Under the pieces are notes generated by a model. It saw only the letters and a list, made by a program, of their open reading frames with translations. It was not told where the DNA came from and ran no database searches. The translations under genes and the position numbers were made by a program. DNA of 64,000 nt from Anaerotruncus rubiinfantis (GTDB taxonomy: Bacteria; Bacillota; Clostridia; Oscillospirales; Ruminococcaceae). The stretch's first letter is position 1. Every line of letters starts with the position of its first letter. This document shows, piece after piece, positions 9,488 to 19,228 of this stretch. The DNA is taken from contig NZ_FKLA01000009.1 of assembly GCF_900078395.1 (NCBI RefSeq), positions 882,614 to 946,613 on the forward strand, in the 5' to 3' direction.

Positions 9488-10480
9488 ATGGCAATCAACC
9501 TCAGAGGGAGAAGTTTCCTGAAACTTTTGGACTTTTCAGCGCAGGAGATCCGTTACCTGCTGGATCTTTCAAAGGATTTTAAAAGCATGAAGCGCGCGGG
9601 CGTACCGCATCGCTGGCTTGCTGGCAAGAACATCGTGCTTTTGTTTGAAAAGACCTCCACCCGTACCCGCTGTTCGTTTGAGGTGGCCGGTATGGACTTG
9701 GGAATGGGCGTGACCTACCTCGATCCAGGCAGCAGTCAGATGGGAAAAAAGGAGAGCATCGCGGACACAGCCCATGTGCTGGGGCGCATGTACGACGGGA
9801 TCGAATACCGCGGGTTCAGCCAGAATCTGGTCGAAGAGCTTTCGGAAAACGCGGGCGTGCCGGTCTGGAACGGGCTCACGGATGAATTTCATCCCACCCA
9901 GATGCTTGCAGACCTTATGACCATCGAGGAGAAAAAGGGCGCGCTCAAAGGGCTGCGCTTTACCTTCTTCGGCGACGCCAGGAACAACATGGGCAACTCC
10001 CTGATGGTCGCCTGCGCGAAGATGGGGCTGCATTTTACCGCCTGCGCGCCCAAGGAGCTTTTCCCCGCGCAGGAGCTGGTGGATACCTGCAAAAAGCTTG
10101 CGGCCCAAAGCGGCGGCAGCGTTTCCCTCACCGAGGACATCGCGGAAGGCGCGCGCGGCGCCGACATCATCTACACCGACATCTGGGTCTCGATGGGGGA
10201 GCCGGACAGCGTGTGGGAAACCCGCATCAAGCTGCTGACCCCATACCAGGTGAATGCGAAGGTTATGGGACTTGCCAAGCAGGACGCGCTTTTTATGCAC
10301 TGCCTGCCGTCCTTCCACGACACCAACACCACCACCGGCAAAGAGATCGCGGAAAAATTCGGTATCACCGAGATGGAAGTATCCGACGAGGTGTTTGACG
10401 GTCCGCAGTCGGTGGTGTTCGACGAAGCGGAGAACCGCATGCACACCATCAAAGCGGTCATGTATGCGACGCTGCAGTAA
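9488..10480 (+). CDS. arcB: Ornithine carbamoyltransferase (catabolic)
   Basis: It splits citrulline by phosphate into ornithine and carbamoyl phosphate in this pathway. The 330 residues contain the carbamoyl phosphate loop [21 protein letters not shown], the catalytic HCLPSFHD and a C-terminal segment [10 protein letters not shown]. The anabolic enzyme ArgF has the same motifs; placing between arcA and arcC makes the catabolic role the best reading. An AAGGAGCG ribosome site precedes the ATG. Confidence 0.95.
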   Translation: MAINLRGRSFLKLLDFSAQEIRYLLDLSKDFKSMKRAGVPHRWLAGKNIVLLFEKTSTRTRCSFEVAGMDLGMGVTYLDPGSSQMGKKESIADTAHVLGRMYDGIEYRGFSQNLVEELSENAGVPVWNGLTDEFHPTQMLADLMTIEEKKGALKGLRFTFFGDARNNMGNSLMVACAKMGLHFTACAPKELFPAQELVDTCKKLAAQSGGSVSLTEDIAEGARGADIIYTDIWVSMGEPDSVWETRIKLLTPYQVNAKVMGLAKQDALFMHCLPSFHDTNTTTGKEIAEKFGITEMEVSDEVFDGPQSVVFDEAENRMHTIKAVMYATLQ

Positions 10481-10499
10481 TTTGAACGGAATGAGGGCT

Positions 10500-11459
10500 A
10501 TGGACAGAAAACGGATTGTAATTGCATTGGGCGGCAATGCCCTGGGCAAAACGCCGGACGAACAGCTCCGGCTGGCCCGAGGCGCGGCCAAATCGATTGT
10601 GGATCTGATCGAGGCGGGCGGCGAGGTTGTTATCACACACGGCAATGGCCCGCAGGTTGGGATGATCAACCTTGGGATGGGTGCTTCCGCCCAAAGCGGC
10701 GTGATTCCGGCAGAAATGCCGTTCGCGGAATGCGGGGCAATGAGCCAGGGATACATCGGATACCATCTCCAGAACAGCATCGCAAACGAGCTGCATGCGC
10801 GCGGCATCCATAAAGAGGTGGCCGCGGTCGTCACACAGGTGGTGGTAGACCGGGACGACCCGGCTTTCCGCAGCCCGTCCAAACCGGTGGGCGCGTTTTA
10901 TACCTATGAACAGGCGCAGGCGCTTGCCACGGACAAGGGCTACTGCATGCGGCAGGACGCGGGCCGCGGCTGGCGGCGGATGGTAGCCAGCCCGCAGCCG
11001 GTGGATATCCTCGAGAAAAAGGTTATCCGCTCACTTGTGGAACAGGGAAATGTGGTTATTGCCGCGGGCGGCGGCGGAATCCCGGTGGTACGGCGGGACG
11101 GACGGTATGTCGGCGTGCCGGCTGTGATCGACAAGGACCTGGCTGCCGCGAAGCTCGCAAAATTTCTGGACGCGGATATGCTGCTCATCCTGACAGCGGT
11201 GGAGCATGTGGTCATCAACTGGGGCAAGCCGAATCAGATCGCGCTGCACCGGATCACAGCGGACGAAGCGGTCTGCTTCTGCGCGCAGGGACAGTTTGCG
11301 CCGGGGAGTATGCTGCCGAAAATTCAGGCCGCGGTCGAATTTGCACAATGCGGGAAAAAAGCGGTGATCGCATCGCTTGACCGGGCGCTCGAGGCGGTGC
11401 GCGGCCAGTCCGGCACGGTGATTTTACCGGCTCCGCGCGCGCAGGCGGCGTCGGCATAA
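10500..11459 (+). CDS. arcC: Carbamate kinase
   Basis: It transfers phosphate from carbamoyl phosphate to ADP, making the ATP gained from arginine fermentation. The 319 residues show the amino acid kinase fold with RIVIALGGNALG, THGNGPQVG, the YT(Y)EQA region, and AAGGGGIPVV. Two in-frame ATG codons (10491, 10500) lie 11-20 bases after arcB; the second is chosen because GGAATGAGG then serves as ribosome site and family members begin close to the KRIVIALGGN strand. Third gene of the arc operon. Confidence 0.95.
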   Translation: MDRKRIVIALGGNALGKTPDEQLRLARGAAKSIVDLIEAGGEVVITHGNGPQVGMINLGMGASAQSGVIPAEMPFAECGAMSQGYIGYHLQNSIANELHARGIHKEVAAVVTQVVVDRDDPAFRSPSKPVGAFYTYEQAQALATDKGYCMRQDAGRGWRRMVASPQPVDILEKKVIRSLVEQGNVVIAAGGGGIPVVRRDGRYVGVPAVIDKDLAAAKLAKFLDADMLLILTAVEHVVINWGKPNQIALHRITADEAVCFCAQGQFAPGSMLPKIQAAVEFAQCGKKAVIASLDRALEAVRGQSGTVILPAPRAQAASA

Positions 11460-11474
11460 AGGAGAGGGGAAAGC

Positions 11475-12380
11475 GTGGAAACGAAACGGAAGAGTTGGAT
11501 TTGGCTCGGCTCGCGCGCGGCGCTGCTTTTGGTGGGGATCATCTGGGGCAGTTCGCTGGTGGTGGTCAAATCCTCGGCGGAACTGATCCAGCCGAACCTG
11601 CTGATCGCGAGCCGTTTTTCACTGGCATGTATCGTACTGTCAATCATCTTTTTCAAAAAATTCAAGAAACTTGACCGGGATTCGCTCATCAGCGGCGCGA
11701 TTATCGGCGCGTGCCTGTTCGCGGCCTACTGGCTGCAGACGCTGGGTGTCACGCTCGCCATGCCCGGGAAAAGCGCATTCCTTTCCTCCATCTACTGCGT
11801 GCTTGTGCCGTTTGTATTCTGGATGATCGGCGGCAAACGGCCCGCGCCGCACAATCTGATCGCGGCGTTTTTATGTGTGACGGGCATCCTGCTCTCCTCG
11901 GTCACAAGCGGTTTTTCGATCCTGCCGGGAGATCTGCTGGCACTTTCGAGCGGACTGTTCTTCGCGGTGCATATCGCGGCGGTCGGAAAATACGGGGATG
12001 GGAAGGATCCGGTGCTCATCACCATTCTGCAGTTCGGGTTCTGCGCCGCATTCGCCTGGATCGCGACCTTTACGCTCGAAGGATTCCATCCACAGTGGCA
12101 TCCAGGCGCGACCGGCGGGGTGCTCTATCTGGCCCTTGCCTGCACGGCGCTGGCGCTGCTTTTGCAGAACGTCGGGCAGAAATATGCGGACCCGTCGAGC
12201 GCGTCGATCCTGATGAGTACCGAATCGATCTTCGGGGTGATTTTCTCGGTCGTCTTTATGGGCGAGATCCTCACGGCAAAACTGGTGCTGGGATTCGTCT
12301 TTATCTTTGCATCGGTGCTGATCTCAGAGGTGCCTTTCACAATCCGCACACGGAAATTGCGGACTGATACTCCCTGCTGA
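11475..12380 (+). CDS. EamA/DMT-family transporter
   Basis: A 301-residue membrane protein with about ten hydrophobic helices in two similar halves, the pattern of EamA (drug/metabolite transporter) proteins. The first half has GIIWGSSLVVVKSSAE and the second half ends with EPIFG-like STESIFGVIFSVVFMGE, both typical for the family. It starts with GTG 15 bases after arcC behind GGAGAGGGG, so it is probably cotranscribed with arcABC. It could export an arginine-pathway product or an amino acid; the substrate is not visible. Confidence 0.82.
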   Translation: METKRKSWIWLGSRAALLLVGIIWGSSLVVVKSSAELIQPNLLIASRFSLACIVLSIIFFKKFKKLDRDSLISGAIIGACLFAAYWLQTLGVTLAMPGKSAFLSSIYCVLVPFVFWMIGGKRPAPHNLIAAFLCVTGILLSSVTSGFSILPGDLLALSSGLFFAVHIAAVGKYGDGKDPVLITILQFGFCAAFAWIATFTLEGFHPQWHPGATGGVLYLALACTALALLLQNVGQKYADPSSASILMSTESIFGVIFSVVFMGEILTAKLVLGFVFIFASVLISEVPFTIRTRKLRTDTPC

Positions 12381-12434
12381 CACAATAGATGGGGATAAAA
12401 GGTCAAGGAATGTCGAATAACTTGGGATTTTGTA

Positions 12435-12462
12435 TTGAAAAAATATTTATGCAGTTTATAAT
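12435..12462 (+). promoter_or_regulatory. Sigma-A promoter of the catabolic cluster
   Basis: TTGAAA (12435-12440) and TATAAT (12457-12462) are 16 bases apart, in an AT-rich stretch about 80 bases before the first dehydrogenase gene. It is the only good promoter seen for the genes that follow up to the terminator at 21517. Confidence 0.7.
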
Positions 12463-12541
12463 AATATAGTGACCTGCAAAAGCGGGAATCCAGTTATTTC
12501 CATAACTTTTGTATCGTTGCAAATAAATGAGGAGGAGAATA

Positions 12542-13318
12542 ATGGAAGCAAAACTGATTGAAAAGGCAATGTACGACTATTTTAAACTGGTCGGTAAAAC
12601 CGCGATCGTCACCGGTGCGGGCAATGGGATCGGCCAGGGCATTGCCAAGGTACTCGCCGGGCTCGGCGTGAACGTTGTGGCCTGTGACATTGAGGAAGAC
12701 AGTGTAAAAGGCACGGCCGATGGCATCACCCAGGCGGGCGGCGCCTGCATCGGCATGTACTGTGACGTGCGCAAATATGAGGACATCCAAAAGGTGATCC
12801 AGACCGCCATCGACAAATTTGGTACGGTGGACATCCTGGTCAACGACGCCGCCGGGTGCGGCGGCGGTGTGACGGTGGATACGATCAACGAGGAAGAGTG
12901 GATGCGCCTCATCGAACTGAACCTCAACAGCGTATACCGTTTTACAATTTCCGTCCTGCCGCTGATGCGCGCGAAGAAGAGCGGGAAAATCATCAATATC
13001 AGCTCAGGCGCGGGTATCACCGGAGATTTCTCCGACCCGCATTATGCGGCCGCCAAGGGCGGCGTAATCGCATTCACCAAGGAGATCGCCCATGAGGTCG
13101 CAAAGGACCGCATCAACGTCAACAGCGTTGCGCCGGGCCTTGTGGATACCCGGATGGCGCGCATCCGCCCGTGGGAGGATGAAATCGCCGACACCCTGTG
13201 GCACCGGGTCGGACAGCCGGAGGACATCGCGTATGCGGTGGCGTACCTGGCGTCTTCGGCAAGCGATTACCTCACCGGGCAGGTGATCTCTCCGAACGGC
13301 GGAGCGTGGATGCAGTAA
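12542..13318 (+). CDS. Short-chain dehydrogenase/reductase
   Basis: A 258-residue classical SDR oxidoreductase using NAD(P). It shows the dinucleotide motif TGAGNGIGQGIA, the acidic residue of NACDIEED-type after strand 2 (suggesting NAD), NDAAG where NNAG is usual, the catalytic Ser in NISSGAG and YAAAK with catalytic Tyr and Lys. The ATG at 12542 is preceded by GAGGAGGAG; an ATG 15 bases upstream lies before that site. It opens the catabolic cluster. The substrate is unknown; a second SDR lies at the end of the transport genes. Confidence 0.88.
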   Translation: MEAKLIEKAMYDYFKLVGKTAIVTGAGNGIGQGIAKVLAGLGVNVVACDIEEDSVKGTADGITQAGGACIGMYCDVRKYEDIQKVIQTAIDKFGTVDILVNDAAGCGGGVTVDTINEEEWMRLIELNLNSVYRFTISVLPLMRAKKSGKIINISSGAGITGDFSDPHYAAAKGGVIAFTKEIAHEVAKDRINVNSVAPGLVDTRMARIRPWEDEIADTLWHRVGQPEDIAYAVAYLASSASDYLTGQVISPNGGAWMQ

Positions 13319-13328
13319 GGAAAAGAGT

Positions 13329-14768
13329 GTGAATGCGGTGACGGTGGATTACCTGTTCCGCCACGCCGTCGTGGTGACCATGGCGGACGCCGGGGGCTGC
13401 GGCCTCATTGAAGATGGGGCTGTGGCGGTGAAGGCGGACCGGATTGTCGCGGTGGGCGAGACAAAGCGGCTGGAGAAGCTTTACCCCGCGCATCGGGAAA
13501 TCGACGCATCGGGGAAGCTTTTGATGCCGGGACTTGTTGATGCTCACATGCACACCCGCGCGAGCCTTTGGAAAGGCCTGGCGCAGGACTCTCAAAACTG
13601 GCTGGCTGACTGTTCGATCCCCTACCGGGAAGCGCTGGATGGCCCATCGGGCAGGGCGGGGTCGATGGTGATGATCGCGGAAGCGCTCAAAGCCGGGACC
13701 ACCACCTTTGTGGATCAGAATGAGGATATGTGCCTGCTCGCGGAAAACCATCTCCAGGCAGGGACACGCGCCCTGCTTGCGCAGCAGGTGCACGGGCTGC
13801 CGCCTGGGACCGCGCTGATCGCGAAGGGGGAGCTTTACCCGCTTGACCCAGCGGTAGAAGAACGGCTGTTTGCACAAAGCCGCAAACTGGTGGAAACCTG
13901 TCACATGCAGGCTGGCGGCAGGCTCACCTGCGCGATGAGCCCTCTGGGGCCGGACCGCGTTTCAAAAGAGATGTTGCTGGAAGTGGGGGAATACGCCCGG
14001 AAAAATGAGCTTGCGATCCATATGCATCTCGCCTGCGGCGAGCGGGAAACCGACCAGATGGAGCGGCGCTACCACAAACGCAGCATCCCGCTGCTCGATG
14101 AGCTGGGGCTTTTGAATGAGCGGCTGGTGGGCATCCATCTGTCGGTTGCCACCGACGCGGAACTGCGCCGGTTCGCGCAGTCCGGGGCGGCGATGGTGCT
14201 CTGCTCCGGCAGCGAGGCCATTGTGGACGGGAATATCCCGCCAGCCTATGAGTTCAATTCCTACAGCCCAAAGCTTGCAATCGGTTCGGACCAGACCTCG
14301 GGCGGAAATACGAGCAACCTTTTTTATGAGATGAAGGTGGGCGCGCTGCTCAACAAATGCAAGTTCCACGACCCGGAAATCTGGCCAGCGTGGAAGATGC
14401 TGCGGCTGGCGACCATCGACGGCGCGCGGGCAATCGGAATGGGCCATGAGATCGGTTCGCTGGAAGTGGGAAAAAAAGCCGACCTCATTCTGTTGGATCT
14501 GCAGGTGCCGCATATGGCGCCACAGCTCTTTGCTCCCCTGCGCAATCTCATCCCAAACCTTGTTTATGCGGCAAACGGCAGCGAAGTGGTCCTTTCGATG
14601 ATCGATGGCAAACTTGTCATGGAGGACCGGAAACTGCTGACACTGGACGAAAGGAAGGTGGTTGAGCAAGCGAACATCGAGGGGGAAAAACTGCTTCAAC
14701 GTGCGAAAAAAGCGCTGTTTTCTCATGAGACGGCAATGAACCGCCTGATGCGGCAAAATAAGCTCTAG
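13329..14768 (+). CDS. Amidohydrolase-superfamily deaminase/hydrolase (TrzN/SsnA/MtaD-like)
   Basis: A 479-residue metal-dependent hydrolase of the amidohydrolase superfamily. Metal ligands are visible as DAHMH near residue 71, HMHLACGE near 230, a His in GIHLS near 265 and the Asp in GSDQTSGGN near 318. The C-terminal half has ATIDGARAIGMGHEIGSLEVGKKADLILLD, in pieces typical of the deaminase/chlorohydrolase branch. Such enzymes act on the amidine, halide or amide carbon of N-heterocycles and adenosine-like compounds; the exact substrate cannot be read. GTG start behind AAGGAAAAGA, 10 bases after the SDR gene. It joins the ABC importer genes in one cluster. Confidence 0.82.
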   Translation: MNAVTVDYLFRHAVVVTMADAGGCGLIEDGAVAVKADRIVAVGETKRLEKLYPAHREIDASGKLLMPGLVDAHMHTRASLWKGLAQDSQNWLADCSIPYREALDGPSGRAGSMVMIAEALKAGTTTFVDQNEDMCLLAENHLQAGTRALLAQQVHGLPPGTALIAKGELYPLDPAVEERLFAQSRKLVETCHMQAGGRLTCAMSPLGPDRVSKEMLLEVGEYARKNELAIHMHLACGERETDQMERRYHKRSIPLLDELGLLNERLVGIHLSVATDAELRRFAQSGAAMVLCSGSEAIVDGNIPPAYEFNSYSPKLAIGSDQTSGGNTSNLFYEMKVGALLNKCKFHDPEIWPAWKMLRLATIDGARAIGMGHEIGSLEVGKKADLILLDLQVPHMAPQLFAPLRNLIPNLVYAANGSEVVLSMIDGKLVMEDRKLLTLDERKVVEQANIEGEKLLQRAKKALFSHETAMNRLMRQNKL

Positions 14769-14792
14769 TTTATACGGAAAGAAGGAAAAAGT

Positions 14793-16013
14793 GTGAAAAG
14801 AGTGACAGCTATTCTTTTGGCATTGGCATTGATGTTGGCAATGGCCGCCTGCGGCGGTTCGGATTCGGCACCAGCCGCTTCCGGTGATTCCGCCGTCGGA
14901 GGGCAGGCGGCCGAAGCGGAAACCATCCGCATCGGCGTGGTCTGTCCGCTGACCGGAGAAAGCGCTATCTTCGGCGACGTGCTTTCTCAGACTATCATGC
15001 TGCTGGCGGAACAGAAAAACGCGGAGGGCGGCCTGCTGGGCAAACAGATCGAGATCAAGGTGTACGACAATCGCGACGACGCGGTGGAAACAACAAACGC
15101 GGCGCGCAAGGCGATCCTCAACGACAATGTCGTGGCCTTCATCGGGACCGATTCTTCCGCCAGTACCATAGCGCTTGTGGAGGTGGCCAGCGAATATGAA
15201 ATCCCGGTCCTCACCAGCATCGCGACCAACTCGAAGATCACCATGACCGACGACGGCCAGGTGCGGCCTTGGGCGTTCCGTGCCTGCCTGTCCGATCCAC
15301 AGAGCGGCGCCATCCTCGGTCAGTACGCGGTCAAGGAACTGGGACACAAGAATATTGCGATCATCTATGAAATTGGCAGCGATTTCTCGATCGGCGTCAT
15401 GAATGAATTCACCAAGAATGTGGAGGCGGCCGGCGGCAAGATCGTCTGCAGCGAAGCTTACAACACCGGCGATGTGGATTACCGCGCGGTGCTCACCCGC
15501 ATTAAGAATTCCGGTGACTTCGACGCGCTTTATATCGCGGCGGGATACTACAAGCAGATCGGCCTCATTGCCAATCAGGCGCGTGAGCTCGGCATTACAG
15601 AGCCGCTGCTTACCACTGAGGGCGCGACGTCGAACGACCTGTTCAACATCGCGGGCGACGCGGTTGAGGGGCTCGTCTTTAACGGCACTGTCAACACCGA
15701 GTCGGACAAGGTGCATGCGCTGCTCGAGGACTTTATCGAAAAGTGGGAATACGACCCGAGCGTCAACGTTGGGCCGGACTGCTATCTAGCGCACGATGCC
15801 TTCAAGCTGATGGCCAATGCAATCGAGAAGGCCGGTGCGGCGGACTCGAAGAAGATCCGCGACGAGCTGGAAAACACCACCGAAATCGAGGGCCTGACCT
15901 GCACGATCACCTTTGACCCTGAAACCCATCTGGTCTACCGTGAAGTTCCCATCTATAAGGTGGAAGACCAGACGCTTAAAATCCAGACACTGTTTATGCC
16001 TGAGAAAATGTAA
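14793..16013 (+). CDS. ABC transporter substrate-binding lipoprotein, LivJ type, copy 1
   Basis: A 406-residue periplasmic-binding-fold lipoprotein (Leu/Ile/Val-binding family, Peripla_BP_6). A signal peptide with lipobox AMAAC at about residues 18-22 anchors it outside the membrane. The mature domain begins IRIGVVCPLTGESAIFGD and has the usual NDNVVAFIGTDSSAST and GDVDYRAVLTRI segments. GTG start behind AGAAGGAAAAA. A near copy follows at 16105. The two copies are almost identical in the first domain and differ more around residues 265-310, where the second lobe faces the ligand. The ligand is probably a small amide or amino acid-like compound, inferred from the neighbours. Confidence 0.9.
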   Translation: MKRVTAILLALALMLAMAACGGSDSAPAASGDSAVGGQAAEAETIRIGVVCPLTGESAIFGDVLSQTIMLLAEQKNAEGGLLGKQIEIKVYDNRDDAVETTNAARKAILNDNVVAFIGTDSSASTIALVEVASEYEIPVLTSIATNSKITMTDDGQVRPWAFRACLSDPQSGAILGQYAVKELGHKNIAIIYEIGSDFSIGVMNEFTKNVEAAGGKIVCSEAYNTGDVDYRAVLTRIKNSGDFDALYIAAGYYKQIGLIANQARELGITEPLLTTEGATSNDLFNIAGDAVEGLVFNGTVNTESDKVHALLEDFIEKWEYDPSVNVGPDCYLAHDAFKLMANAIEKAGAADSKKIRDELENTTEIEGLTCTITFDPETHLVYREVPIYKVEDQTLKIQTLFMPEKM

Positions 16014-16104
16014 TCAGATGATACTGGCCCAAACGCGGCGGACAGCAGATCAAAACAGCCCAGTTATCGCTACGTCCGGGCTTTAAAAGAAGGAAGGAAA
16101 AAAC

Positions 16105-17316
16105 GTGAAAAAAATTATTTCGATACTCCTCGCAATGGCATTGTCCCTTTCCATGGCGGCCTGCGGAAGTTCTTCGGCTCCCTCCGGCGCGTCCGGAGAC
16201 GCGGAGGCCGCCGAGCCGGAGACCATCCGTATCGGTGTGGTCTGCCCGCTGACCGGCGAAAGCTCGATCTACGGCGATGTGCTTTCCCAGACCATTCAGC
16301 TGCTGGCGGAACAGAAAAACGCGGAGGGCGGCCTGCTGGGCAAACAGATCGAGATCAAGGTGTACGATAACCGTGACGACGCGGTGGAAACGACCAACGC
16401 GGCGCGCAAAGCGATTCTGAACGACAAGGTTGTGGCCTTCATCGGCACCGATTCCTCCGCCAGCACCATCGCGCTTGTGGAGGTTGCCAGCGAATATGAA
16501 ATCCCGGTCCTCACCAGCATCGCGACCAACTCGAAGGTCACCATGACCGACGACGGCCAGGTGCGCCCGTGGGCGTTCCGCGCCTGCCTCAACGACCCGC
16601 AGAGCGGCGCCATCCTCGGCCAGTACGCGGTCAAGGAATGCGGCTATAAGAACATTGCGATCATCTACGAGATCGGTTCCGACTTCTCGATCGGCGTCAC
16701 CAATGAATTCACCAAGAATGTGGAAGCTTCCGGCGGCAAGATCGTCTGCAGCGAAGCTTACAACACCGGCGATGTGGATTACCGCGCGGTGCTCACCCGC
16801 ATCAAGAATTCCGGTGACTTCGACGCGCTTTACATCGCGGCGGGATACTATAAGCAGATCGGACTCATTGCCAACCAGGCGCGCGAGCTCGGCATCGAGC
16901 AGCCGTTTTTGACCACCGAGGGCGCGATGTCCAGCGACCTGTTCAACATCGCGGGCGATTCGGTCGAGGGCATGATCTATAACGTTGCGGTCGATACCGG
17001 ATCCGACAAGGTGCACACCCTGCTGGAAGACTTTATCGAGAGATGGGAGTATGACCCGAGCGTCAACGTCGGCCCGGACTGCTACCTGGCTTACGACGCA
17101 TTCAAGATCCTGACCGGAGCGATCGAGAAGGCCGGTGCGGCGGATTCGAAGAAGATCCGCGACGAGCTGGAAAACACCACCGAAATCGAGGGTCTGACCA
17201 GTAAGATCACCTTTGACCCTGAAACCCATCTGGTTTACCGTGAAGTGCCGATCTGCCAGATCGAAAACGGCGATTTTAAAACCCTGGGCCTGTTTATGCC
17301 TGAAAAGACTGCATGA
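16105..17316 (+). CDS. ABC transporter substrate-binding lipoprotein, LivJ type, copy 2
   Basis: A 403-residue tandem paralogue of the preceding gene, with its own lipobox SMAAC and GTG start behind GAAGGAAGGA. Between the genes many stretches are identical even in DNA, for example the part coding for LLAEQKNAEGGLLGKQIEIK, so the duplication is recent or kept alike by gene conversion. Differences gather in the signal peptide and in EQPFLTTEGAMSSDLFNIAG and the following VEGMIYNVAVDTGSDK. Both probably feed the permeases LivH and LivM encoded next. Confidence 0.9.
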   Translation: MKKIISILLAMALSLSMAACGSSSAPSGASGDAEAAEPETIRIGVVCPLTGESSIYGDVLSQTIQLLAEQKNAEGGLLGKQIEIKVYDNRDDAVETTNAARKAILNDKVVAFIGTDSSASTIALVEVASEYEIPVLTSIATNSKVTMTDDGQVRPWAFRACLNDPQSGAILGQYAVKECGYKNIAIIYEIGSDFSIGVTNEFTKNVEASGGKIVCSEAYNTGDVDYRAVLTRIKNSGDFDALYIAAGYYKQIGLIANQARELGIEQPFLTTEGAMSSDLFNIAGDSVEGMIYNVAVDTGSDKVHTLLEDFIERWEYDPSVNVGPDCYLAYDAFKILTGAIEKAGAADSKKIRDELENTTEIEGLTSKITFDPETHLVYREVPICQIENGDFKTLGLFMPEKTA

Positions 17317-17407
17317 GCAGAGATTAAAAAACCATAACGAGTACGTGCGGTTGTAATGAACCTATAGTTACTGTGCGCGGGCTCTTAAAAAAGGAGGGTG
17401 CCTTCAT

Positions 17408-18283
17408 TTGTTTATTCAGCAATTGATAAACGGGTTATCAGTTGGCAGTGTGTATGCATTGATGGCAGTTGGTTACGCACTCATTTACAGTCTACTCAAC
17501 TTTACCAACTTCGCGCACAGTATCTCTGTTACCATCGGCGCGTTCGCAACATTCTTTTTCCTGACCTACGCGATGCAGGATCTGCTCGCGGGTGTGATCA
17601 TGGGGATCGTGGCGGCGGCGGCTCTGGCGGCGTTCATCCAGTTCGTCGCCTACCGCCCGCTCTTAAAGCGCAACGCCCGGCGTGTTTACCTCATGATCAT
17701 CGGGCTTGGTATTTCGGTCATGGGCGACAATCTGATCATCATTGCGTTTTCGGGAAGGTTCCGGATCTATCCGGTCAACTTCTCCTCCCAGAGCCTTGAG
17801 ATTTTTGGGGCGAGCGTCGGCGTGGTGGACGTCGTTATCTTTGTGGTGAGCATGCTGTCCCTTCTGGTGGTGGAGCTTATCATCCGTAAAACCCGGCTGG
17901 GCCTTGCGATCCGCGGCGCCTCCTACAGCCTGGAGACCACCTCCCTCATGGGGGTGGACACCTACCGGCTGATTCTGGCGATCTTTTTGATTGCGGGCGC
18001 TTTGGCGGGGGTCGCGGGCGCGCTGCTCGGCGCGAAATACACGACCTATCCGTCGCTGGGCACCTTCTATACGAACAAGGCGTTCATCTGCGCGGTGTTC
18101 GGCGGCCTGGGAAGCCTTCCTGGAGCCGTGGTCGGCGCATTGGTGCTGGGCGTGTCGGAAGCGATGATTTCCGCTTATGTCTCCACCACCCTGCGTGACC
18201 TGTTCGCATACATACTGCTCATTGGTATTCTGCTGATCCGCCCCTCCGGCCTTATGGGGAAATCCAGCGAAGACAAGGCCTGA
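17408..18283 (+). CDS. Branched-chain amino acid-type ABC permease, LivH type
   Basis: A 291-residue membrane permease with about eight helices, starting FIQQLINGLSVGSVYALMA, the classic LivH N-terminus (LxxGLxxGxxYALxAxG). It carries the second LivH landmark GALAGVAGALLGAKY and the C-terminal LIGILLIRPSGLMG. TTG is the start since GGAGG lies 11 bases upstream. It forms the membrane channel with LivM, 14 bases downstream. Confidence 0.93.
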   Translation: MFIQQLINGLSVGSVYALMAVGYALIYSLLNFTNFAHSISVTIGAFATFFFLTYAMQDLLAGVIMGIVAAAALAAFIQFVAYRPLLKRNARRVYLMIIGLGISVMGDNLIIIAFSGRFRIYPVNFSSQSLEIFGASVGVVDVVIFVVSMLSLLVVELIIRKTRLGLAIRGASYSLETTSLMGVDTYRLILAIFLIAGALAGVAGALLGAKYTTYPSLGTFYTNKAFICAVFGGLGSLPGAVVGALVLGVSEAMISAYVSTTLRDLFAYILLIGILLIRPSGLMGKSSEDKA

Positions 18284-18297
18284 AGGAGGGTTATGAG

Positions 18298-19197
18298 ATG
18301 GAATATTGGTTGGGTGTAGCGACTCTTGTCGGTATCTATATGATCGCTGTCCTGGGCGTGTCGATCCTATGCGGTTTTACGGGCATGTTCTCAATGGGAC
18401 ACGCGGGCTTCATGGCGGTCGGCGCCTACACGTCGGCGCTTTTGACAAAGCAGTTTGGAATCCCGATTTTCCTTGGCGTCATCGCGGGGATGATCACGGC
18501 CTCTATTGTCGGCGCCATCGTCAGTTATCCCACATTGAAACTGCGGGACGACTATTTCATCATTGTGACGCTGGGGATCGGCGAGGCAATCAAGCTGATC
18601 ATCCAGAACGCGACTTCGATCACGGGCGGCGCGCGCGGCCTTTCGGACATCCCGAAGGGCGCGAGCTTTGGCACCGTGTGGATCATTGTAATCGTCACGA
18701 TCATTGTCCTGCGGCTCTATATCAATTCGAAACATGGGCGCAACTGTATTGCGGTGCGTGAAGAGGAACTCGCGGCCCAGTCGGTTGGCATCAATATTTT
18801 CAAATATAAAATGGAAGCGATGGTCATCAGCTGTGCGCTGTGCGGATGCGCGGGCGCGCTGCTGGGCCACTATATGCACTACCTGCAGCCCAATATGTTC
18901 ACAATGGTCAAATCGGATGAGTTGGTCATTATCGTCATTCTGGGCGGCCGCGGAAGCCTCACCGGCACTATCCTTGCAAGCCTCCTGCTATTGCCGCTTC
19001 CGGAACTTCTGCGCTTCGGCTCCGCCGAACAGTGGCGCATGGTGCTTTACGGCCTGCTGGTGGTCTTTGTCATCCTGTTCCGCCCATCCGGCCTGATGGG
19101 TACGCGCGAGCTGTGTCTCAAGGACTTTAAGAATGCTTTTCACTGGGTGACCGGCAAATTTAGAAAACGCCCGGCAGATGCACAAAGTCAAAAGTAA
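18298..19197 (+). CDS. Branched-chain amino acid-type ABC permease, LivM type
   Basis: A 299-residue membrane permease of the LivM family. It shows GFTGMFSMGHAGFMAVGAY (the LivM signature), NSKHGRNCIAVREEELAAQS with the cytoplasmic coupling loop, GGRGSLTGTILAS and the end VILFRPSGLMG. AAGGAGGG lies before the ATG. Second permease of the importer. Confidence 0.93.
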   Translation: MEYWLGVATLVGIYMIAVLGVSILCGFTGMFSMGHAGFMAVGAYTSALLTKQFGIPIFLGVIAGMITASIVGAIVSYPTLKLRDDYFIIVTLGIGEAIKLIIQNATSITGGARGLSDIPKGASFGTVWIIVIVTIIVLRLYINSKHGRNCIAVREEELAAQSVGINIFKYKMEAMVISCALCGCAGALLGHYMHYLQPNMFTMVKSDELVIIVILGGRGSLTGTILASLLLLPLPELLRFGSAEQWRMVLYGLLVVFVILFRPSGLMGTRELCLKDFKNAFHWVTGKFRKRPADAQSQK

Positions 19198-19228
19198 CGA
19201 TACGAGAGATCGGGAAAGGGATACAGCT

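Noticed and set aside
13962..17229. Long minus-strand open frames opposite the amidohydrolase and binding-protein genes
   Set aside because: They mirror the real genes on the plus strand. The two copies resemble each other only because the plus-strand genes are duplicated.
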